A stretch of 11,053 nucleotides of DNA. It comes from Monoraphidium neglectum. Its lineage: Eukaryota > Chlorophyta > Chlorophyceae > Sphaeropleales > Selenastraceae. Positions 9,201 through 11,053 of the stretch are shown here, piece by piece. Numbering within the stretch: the stretch's first letter is position 1; the number at the start of each line of letters is the position of its first letter. The stretch lies in assembly GCF_000611645.1 (NCBI RefSeq), contig NW_014013563.1:1-11053 (forward strand), written 5' to 3'. The position numbers and the translations under genes are program-made. The notes beneath the pieces are model-generated. The model worked only from the letters and a program-made list of their open reading frames with translations, searched no databases and was not told where the DNA came from.

Positions 9201-10141
9201 ACCACCACCTCCTCCCAGGCACCACCCCCCAGGCACCACCACCACCCCCCAGGCACCACCACCCTAGGCGCTGCGGCTCCCTCGCCCCGCCACCGCGGCT
9301 GCCGTGGCGGCCACGACCCGGCCCATGTCGCCCCGCGACGCTCACGGCTGGTGTAGACGTGCACCGCCGATTCCAGATCCACGAGCCGCCGGATAGCTGG
9401 GAGCTCCCTGGGCTGCCGGGCGCCCGCGACACGCAGCTCGGCCCACGAAGGGGCGCCCACCTGGCATGTCGGAGTGTGCAGGTGTTTGCGATCGTCCACG
9501 GCAGGTGAGTGAAGGGAGCGGAGGCAGCAGGACATGCAGGGTCGAGGCGTGACGCGGCGAGAGCCCGGGGGCGAGGGAGAGCCTGGCGTTGTGCAGGTGG
9601 GAGGAGAGGAATCCGGGTCCCGAGCGTTAAGGATGCGCCGTTGCTGCAGATGGCAGCAGCTACCAGGACTTGTGTGGAAAAAGCTCCGCGCGCCGCGGCG
9701 TTGCAGTTGCAATGCAGTTGTGGGGCGTTGCCCGCCCACCTGCCGCAGCACCGCCATGACCACGCTCCCGCAGCTGACGGCCCGGCCGGCCACGTGCTCC
9801 TGCCGCCGCGCGTGCGCCACTAGCTGCTCTGCCTGCTGCTGCGTGAGCCCGCCGGGCTGCGCGGCTGGCGGGCGCGGCGGGGGCTGTGGGGGGGCTGCTG
9901 GCTGGGGCTGCCGACCGAGGCCAGGTGGCTGGGGCTGCATCGGAGGCTGTCGGGGCGGCGGCGGCGGCTGCTGCTGCTGTTGCTGCGAGGGCTGCTGTGG
10001 CTGCGACGTCGTGGGTTGAGGATAAGGGATGGCCGCAGCAGCTTCAGGCTGATGCGGCCCGCCTGCGCCGCCACGTGGGCCGCGCAGGCCTTCGATGCGC
10101 GGCTTCTTTGAGGCGGGAGCCTCGTGTTGTTTGGGCGGCAT
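1..10141 (-). CDS. NOV: NO VEIN-like protein with Hsp90-type (GHKL) ATPase domain, 19 exons, 3' end outside window
   Basis: Joined exons give 5011 coding bases, 1670 complete residues. Seen, in order: Pro/Gln-rich N terminus with KKPR (residues 12-15); helical domain with LHDLEAYICEQE, LELGPLLKQPLV and VTGLGLFVKSLG (about 120-296); charged helix (297-366); Ser/acidic linker (367-511); Ala/Gly-rich region (512-1328); ATPase domain from about 1329, with HFVLELTQNSDD, NEVGYSATDMAALCD, GYTGAKGIGFKSVF, LGYVLPT and TTVVLPLR. Known: in Arabidopsis NOV is a large nuclear protein needed for auxin-dependent vein and stem-cell patterning, with a sacsin-like ATPase fold and a C-terminal DUF3883. Inferred: orthology, from motif order and near gap-free agreement with the remembered plant sequence across splice junctions. 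The start ATG at 10141-10139 is the first in-frame ATG after an in-frame TAG (10240-10238), with A at -3. The biochemical role in an alga is unknown. The missing part should hold the rest of the ATPase region and the C terminus. Confidence 0.88.
231..752 (-). CDS. NOV: NOV-like exon 19 (residues 1497-1670)
   Basis: Encodes GLLTLSKLGLSAAPGAGATT, then VVLPLRPD, MRPTLLLFLRRVRCIAI, a Gly/Ala/Ser insertion and RWLVVSDTF, ending QQPVFAFL. TTVVLPLR (1515-1522) is the fourth conserved piece of the nucleotide-binding fold. L-L-L-F-L-x-R-(V/L)-x-C-I and P-V-F-A-F-L match the plant pattern. Acceptor CCCGCAG|GC, donor CTGC|GTGAGC, phase 1. The next residues lie past the window edge. Confidence 0.9.
1010..1077 (-). 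CDS. NOV: NOV-like exon 18 (residues 1474-1496)
   Basis: Encodes DPDLGYVLPTDIANEPPSNE then VA. The G-(F/Y)-V-L-P-T pattern is a family hallmark. Acceptor CCCGAAG|TGACCC follows a long C-rich tract. I chose donor GGCAG|GTGGGT over the upstream GAG|GTGGCA because only the first keeps phase with exon 19. Confidence 0.86.
1081..1112. repeat. G-rich tract (C-rich pyrimidine tract on transcript)
   Basis: A run of G followed by two ggggta units and ggggtgagggg on the plus strand. Read on the gene strand it is the polypyrimidine tract just before the exon 18 acceptor. The four G runs on the plus strand could fold as a G-quadruplex, inferred from pattern only. Confidence 0.7.
1121..1192. repeat. Tandem repeat, 8-bp unit gcagagag, nine copies
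   Basis: Nine consecutive copies of gcagagag. Copy 2 starts with t and copy 8 ends gaa; the rest are identical. It lies inside intron 17. On the transcript it is a CTCTCTGC polypyrimidine run upstream of the acceptor. Confidence 0.95.
1614..1654 (-). CDS. NOV: NOV-like exon 17, 41-nt microexon (residues 1461-1473)
   Basis: Encodes VHSAGYHVRFDLE plus two bases of an Arg codon. It matches the plant pattern H-S-x-G-(F/Y)-H-V-(K/R)-F-D. Acceptor GCGCAG|GTCCAC, donor CG|GTGAGA, phase 2. It is too short for ORF finders. Confidence 0.9.
1866..1918 (-). CDS. NOV: NOV-like exon 16, glycine-rich lid motif (residues 1443-1460)
   Basis: A 53-nt exon encoding GAKGIGFKSVFSISARPE. With exon 15 it gives GYTGAKGIGFKSVF, the G-x-x-G-x-G lid motif of GHKL ATPases in its NOV/sacsin form. 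Acceptor CCCCAG|GCGCC, donor GAG|GTTGGC, phase 0. Confidence 0.93.
2152..2230 (-). CDS. NOV: NOV-like exon 15, second ATP-binding motif (residues 1417-1442)
   Basis: Encodes VGYSATDMAALCDAGRSTKA and GVTGYT. With exon 14 it forms E1416-V-G-Y-S at the usual D-x-G-x-G site. The C-D-x-G-x-S-T-K pattern is strongly typical of NOV. Acceptor ATGCAG|GTCGGC, donor ACAG|GTGCGC, phase 1. Confidence 0.92.
2496..2568 (-). CDS. NOV: NOV-like exon 14 (residues 1392-1416)
   Basis: With the two carried bases it reads NYPEGVMPAMELLLGPTTIV then LTCNE, a beta strand leading into the second ATP-binding motif. Acceptor GGCAG|CTACCC, donor GAG|GTGCAC. This donor has A at +5, so it is weaker than most here, but the join CNE-VGYS matches the family. 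Confidence 0.88.
2831..2955 (-). CDS. NOV: NOV-like exon 13, ATPase N1 motif (residues 1351-1391)
   Basis: Encodes MIGRTLKRLSQDLYSKQTHF followed by VLELTQNSDDC. This is the first Bergerat-fold motif: E1383 sits at the general-base position and N1387 at the magnesium position. Most family members have Ala where this has S1388. Acceptor CCGCAG|GCC, donor CAA|GTAGGT, phase 2. Confidence 0.92.
3216..4409 (-). CDS. NOV: NOV-like exon 12, low-complexity region and entry to ATPase domain (residues 953-1350)
   Basis: The largest exon. Acceptor CCTCAG|ATACTT. Starts ILDALRDLTSSICDVTDPQG, then Ala-rich helices, several Gly/Ala/Ser loops including a six-Gly run, and a Gln run. It ends CREHVARIRRELYGIGVEMR followed by GE, which resembles the segment just before the ATPase fold in plant NOV (R-x-E-F-G-x-G-I-E pattern). 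Donor GAG|GTGCGC, phase 0. Overlapping open frames on the plus strand here are composition shadows. Confidence 0.82.
4655..5497 (-). CDS. NOV: NOV-like exon 11, Ala-rich region (residues 672-952)
   Basis: Acceptor follows a C run (CCCTGCAG|GGC). Encodes GCGIDALAALEDAILQHWRA, a Gly-rich loop, ALQALDAAAPAEAA, HYSVPCVEALGFGPARRLLS, a long Ala-rich stretch, and QLPGGCLIKVPAEANEQLL near the end. Donor AAG|GTCAGG, phase 0. This is the variable middle of the protein. The sequence alone does not show a function, but the 281-codon frame without stops and both junction phases support it. Confidence 0.78.
5761..5999 (-). CDS. NOV: NOV-like exon 10 (residues 592-671)
   Basis: Encodes RALPAPRLEAVVRYWREDAL, PQVLLRAYKAAADDAH, a Gly/Ala/Pro loop, and RAALEDVRSMMLEAHA. 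Acceptor GCTCAG|AG sits below a run of eight T on the transcript strand, a good pyrimidine tract. Donor GCG|GTGGGT, phase 0. Confidence 0.68.
6171..6411 (-). CDS. NOV: NOV-like exon 9 (residues 512-591)
   Basis: Encodes APGHLVPLHAAAYHARALWR, then GVPTLRAIGPPQSRN and DLFKGAAEVLVRRLAREQ, a helical segment. The frame is clear but both edges are uncertain. The start could be ATTGAG|GAG (used), or TTCAG|C at 6397 if exon 8 ends at 6563. Both combinations keep phase. The end uses donor GGGC|GTGCGG, chosen because most other donors here have G at +5. I do not recognise this segment on its own. Confidence 0.6.
6553..6987 (-). CDS. NOV: NOV-like exon 8, Ser-rich acidic linker (residues 367-511)
   Basis: Acceptor CCATAG|GGATCC. 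Starts GSATRALADALEPLGLRQLS, passes through a Gly/Ala stretch, then long Ser/Gly runs from AGC/AGT codons and an acidic block (SSSDDEDGSDDGSEE). It ends with a folded-looking helix, WEDLLEILSQEWRPMMETLQ. The reading frame lacks an ATG until the MM near its end, so simple ORF finders miss it. It divides exactly by 3 and joins phase 0 on both sides. The 3' end is uncertain: donor CAG|GTGCGC (used here) or CTACA|GTCAGC, ending at 6563. Confidence 0.72.
6663..6805. repeat. Imperfect GCT/GCC trinucleotide repeat encoding poly-Ser
   Basis: Plus-strand gctgct/gccgct triplets read as AGC/AGT/GGC on the gene strand, giving the Ser/Gly run of exon 8. This is a likely site of length variation between strains. 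Confidence 0.8.
6988..7304 (-). other. Intron 7 (317 nt)
   Basis: Lies between donor CAG|GTGGGC and acceptor CCCATAG|GGA. I see no gene, repeat or RNA in it. Confidence 0.72.
7305..7514 (-). CDS. NOV: NOV-like exon 7, charged helix (residues 297-366)
   Basis: Encodes SRRVANQLREAEQRALDADR and continues with an Arg/Glu/Ala-rich helix ending DTHAAAWLRQ. The heptad-like charge spacing suggests a long helix or short coiled coil. Acceptor CGCCAAG|TCG is weak but is the only AG that keeps phase. Donor CAG|GTGGGC, phase 0. Confidence 0.78.
7515..7842 (-). other. Intron 6 (328 nt)
   Basis: Lies between donor CAG|GTAAGC and acceptor GCCAAG|TCG. I see no gene, repeat or RNA in it. Confidence 0.72.
7843..7959 (-). 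CDS. NOV: NOV-like exon 6 (residues 258-296)
   Basis: Encodes ARDIIASLASKRGVDPLALC then VRVTGLGLFVKSLGAIIGQ. It matches the plant pattern of (A/S)-x-K-R-x-V followed by (I/V)-x-x-L-G. Acceptor CCCCGCAG|GCGCGT, donor CAG|GTAAGC, phase 0. This is the last exon of the conserved N-terminal helical domain. Confidence 0.85.
8220..8306 (-). CDS. NOV: NOV-like exon 5 (residues 229-257)
   Basis: Encodes VTAGEVVTEMAELLRNTRPA and YGPNAKRVE, the helix after the exon 4 signature. Acceptor GCGGCAG|GTGACC, donor GAG|GTGGGC, phase 0. Confidence 0.84.
8468..8566 (-). CDS. NOV: NOV-like exon 4 (residues 196-228)
   Basis: Encodes VPSFASLELGPLLKQPLVIS and NFAPPPVLDAVPK. L-G-P-L-L-x-x-P-L-V is the most recognisable N-terminal signature of the NOV family. 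Acceptor CTGCCAG|GTGCCT, donor AAG|GTGGGG, phase 0. Confidence 0.87.
8768..8835 (-). CDS. NOV: NOV-like exon 3 (residues 173-195)
   Basis: A 68-nt exon encoding FLAVSPVATLHDLEAYICEQ and ER. I chose acceptor GGCCAG|TCTTCC rather than the nearby GTCAG|CCC because only the first fits the phase-1 donor of exon 2. The result has the same spacing as the remembered plant NOV segment up to L-x-D-L-E-x-x-I-C. Donor AGG|GTGAGG, phase 0. Confidence 0.82.
9140..9178. repeat. Perfect 13-bp inverted repeat with 13-nt loop
   Basis: Left arm tcctgtcacgcct (9140-9152) and right arm aggcgtgacagga (9166-9178) are exact reverse complements. It lies in intron 2, just upstream of the minisatellite on the plus strand. 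It could form a strong hairpin in the pre-mRNA or be a remnant of a mobile element end. Confidence 0.9.
9191..9264. repeat. Minisatellite, about four copies of cccaggcaccacc-type unit
   Basis: Units start with cccaggcaccacc and vary in length by extra cac or ctcct. On the transcript strand the repeat is G-rich (GGTGGTGCCTGGG type), with many closely spaced G runs. Confidence 0.88.
9346..9460 (-). CDS. NOV: NOV-like exon 2 (residues 135-172)
   Basis: Acceptor CATGCCAG|GTGGGC and donor AGCC|GTGAGC, phase 1. Encodes VGAPSWAELRV and PAIRRLVDLESAVHVYTS. With exon 1 it reads AVLRQ-VGAPSWAEL, matching the plant pattern of a helix followed by W-x-x-L. Confidence 0.82.
9740..10141 (-). CDS. NOV: NOV-like exon 1 (residues 1-134)
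   Basis: Begins MPPKQHEAPASKKPR. The KKPR cluster could be a nuclear localisation signal, which would fit a nuclear protein. Residues 35-100 are low complexity, with a six-Gln run, Pro runs and repeated QP/PQ, probably disordered. The last part (GLTQQQAEQLVAHARRQEHV to VVMAVLRQ) is helical and starts the conserved N-terminal domain. Donor CAG|GTGGGC, phase 0. A GTG-initiated extension is possible in principle but unlikely, since no in-frame ATG lies between the upstream stop and this start. Confidence 0.85.
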
Positions 10142-10330
10142 ACTCTCAGCCGCTGCTAGGTGGTTGGCAGCGTCGCTGCGAGGACGCCGCGGGGGGCACT
10201 GCGGCACTAATGCACTTGCTGAACACTGTGCGGCGCGCTACCGCTTCGTAAGCGGCTGGGTGGGCTCGGGAAGGGTAAGGCCTAGCAAAGCGCAAAAATC
10301 TCTAGCGCCTTTTTCACTTGACGATCCTAC

Positions 10331-10341
10331 GATATATTGTA
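10331..10341 (-). promoter_or_regulatory. Possible TATA box of the NOV-like gene
   Basis: Reads TACAATATATC on the gene strand, an AT island in GC-rich sequence about 190 bases before the ATG. If used, the transcript would start near 10300 with a leader of about 160 nt. No upstream ATG occurs on the gene strand between here and the start codon. No other support. Confidence 0.3.
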
Positions 10342-10990
10342 CCGCAGTCGCTCAGTCGCGTGGCTTCTGCAGTCAGCAGTGCCACTCACGGACGACGGGG
10401 TTGTCAGGGCTTTGAGGAAGATTCAGAGTATGTAACCTCATAAAACTTGAATGCGACCAGCAATTATCCTTGATAGTGGCAGATCTCGGCGACAGGACTG
10501 TGTGATCTGTGCGTCATTGCTTATCAATGCTATGTATACCGTTTAGAGGTGGGTGTAATATTTCGGACTGACTCTTTCCTGGCTCAAGCCCTGGTCGCAT
10601 GTTCGCTGCGCGGGGGTTGCGGTATGCCTGGTGCTTGCTGCTTTGACCGGTCTGGCCGGGATTGGTGATCAGTGCAAGCTCCAACCCCATCATCAACTTC
10701 AACCCCGTTATATCAAACTGTTGTGCAGTTGCGTCCTTGCCATGCACGGGCCTCAAAAAATGCCAGGCCTTCGTACCAAAGGGGGGCCTCGAGCTGCAGG
10801 AGTCACCAAAGGTTTCTTCCAGCTGTGTGTTTTGGATGCCAACACCCACAAATCCGCCTGGTTCTAGCCCCTGATTTCTGATTCATGCTTATTGTACAGT
10901 TGCATGCCTTTTGGCAACCAAGTTGCATCCACCAACTCCCCAGGGAGACAGCAGATGGTGGCACTCAAACAGCCTTCGGCGGTACGTGGT

Positions 10991-11011
10991 GCCCATGCAC
11001 GCAGCATGGGC
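10991..11011. repeat. Perfect 8-bp inverted repeat, 5-nt loop
   Basis: gcccatgc, loop acgca, gcatgggc. No T run follows and the context is eukaryotic, so it is not a bacterial-type terminator. Significance unknown. Confidence 0.75.
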
Positions 11012-11053
11012 TGCATGGCAGCAGCGCTCCAGGACGCACAAGGACGTGATGAG

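Larger units (their letters stand above)
8836..9345 (-). other. Intron 2 (510 nt), long, stop-free in frame
   Basis: Flanked by donor C|GTGAGC and acceptor GGCCAG. It contains a perfect inverted repeat and a minisatellite, which account for part of its extra length. It is a multiple of 3 without stops in the exon 1 frame, but its translation is low complexity and interrupts an alignment that closes exactly when it is removed. Confidence 0.8.
10142..11053. other. Upstream flank, no gene recognised
   Basis: Composition is less GC-rich than the gene, most clearly from about 10300 to 10930. The short open frames on both strands (up to about 110 codons) show no known motif, no splice-consistent continuation and overlap one another. 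The near part holds the leader and promoter of the NOV-like gene. The rest may be intergenic or belong to a neighbouring gene outside the window. Confidence 0.6.

Noticed and set aside
10142..10207. GTG-initiated 22-residue N-terminal extension
   Set aside because: Not an ATG. The first in-frame ATG after the stop at 10238-10240 is at 10141, with A at -3.
10284..10300. Possible E2F-like site in the leader region
   Set aside because: The bases around GCGCAAAA do not meet the TTTSSCGC consensus.
10514..10849. 111-codon minus-strand frame in the upstream flank
   Set aside because: It has a GLEPG stretch of the kind often seen in spurious translations of repeats, no domain and no splice support. 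Left as unassigned.
10991..11011. Hairpin as a transcription terminator
   Set aside because: Eukaryotic context, no T run and no gene ending there.

Overview
The window looks like nuclear DNA of a green alga (Chlorophyta). The coding sequence is extremely GC-rich, with long Ala, Gly, Ser, Pro and Gln runs. One gene is cut into many short exons by introns of about 140-540 nt, with donors mostly of the form GTGNGN. The encoded protein follows the pattern of a plant-lineage family. The species cannot be named from the sequence.

Almost the whole window (10141 down to 1, minus strand) is one protein-coding gene. I rebuilt it by hand as 19 exons joined by 18 complete GT-AG introns. A 19th intron runs off the left edge, so the 3' part of the gene is missing. 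All phases agree, giving 1670 complete codons. The protein matches the plant nuclear protein NO VEIN (NOV), known in Arabidopsis for roles in leaf vein and stem-cell patterning, as I remember the family.

Region by region, in transcript order: (1) 10142-11053 is upstream flank, with a possible TATA box, a stop codon that fixes the start, and no gene I can support. (2) Exon 1 is a disordered Pro/Gln-rich N terminus with a possible nuclear localisation signal. (3) Exons 1-6 form a conserved helical domain typical of NOV. (4) Exon 7 is a charged helix or coiled coil. (5) Exon 8 is a Ser-rich and acidic low-complexity linker. (6) Exons 9-12 are a long Ala/Gly-rich region, mostly helical, with low-complexity loops. 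(7) Exons 12-19 carry a Bergerat-fold (GHKL, Hsp90/sacsin-like) ATPase domain. Its signature pieces lie on separate small exons: ELTQNSDD, NEVGYS, GAKGIGFKSVF and TTVVLPLR.

The unusual non-coding content is mainly in the two longest introns. Intron 2 holds a perfect 13-bp inverted repeat next to a C-rich minisatellite. Intron 17 holds an 8-bp tandem repeat. I see no tRNA, rRNA, CRISPR array, transposase or second protein-coding gene.
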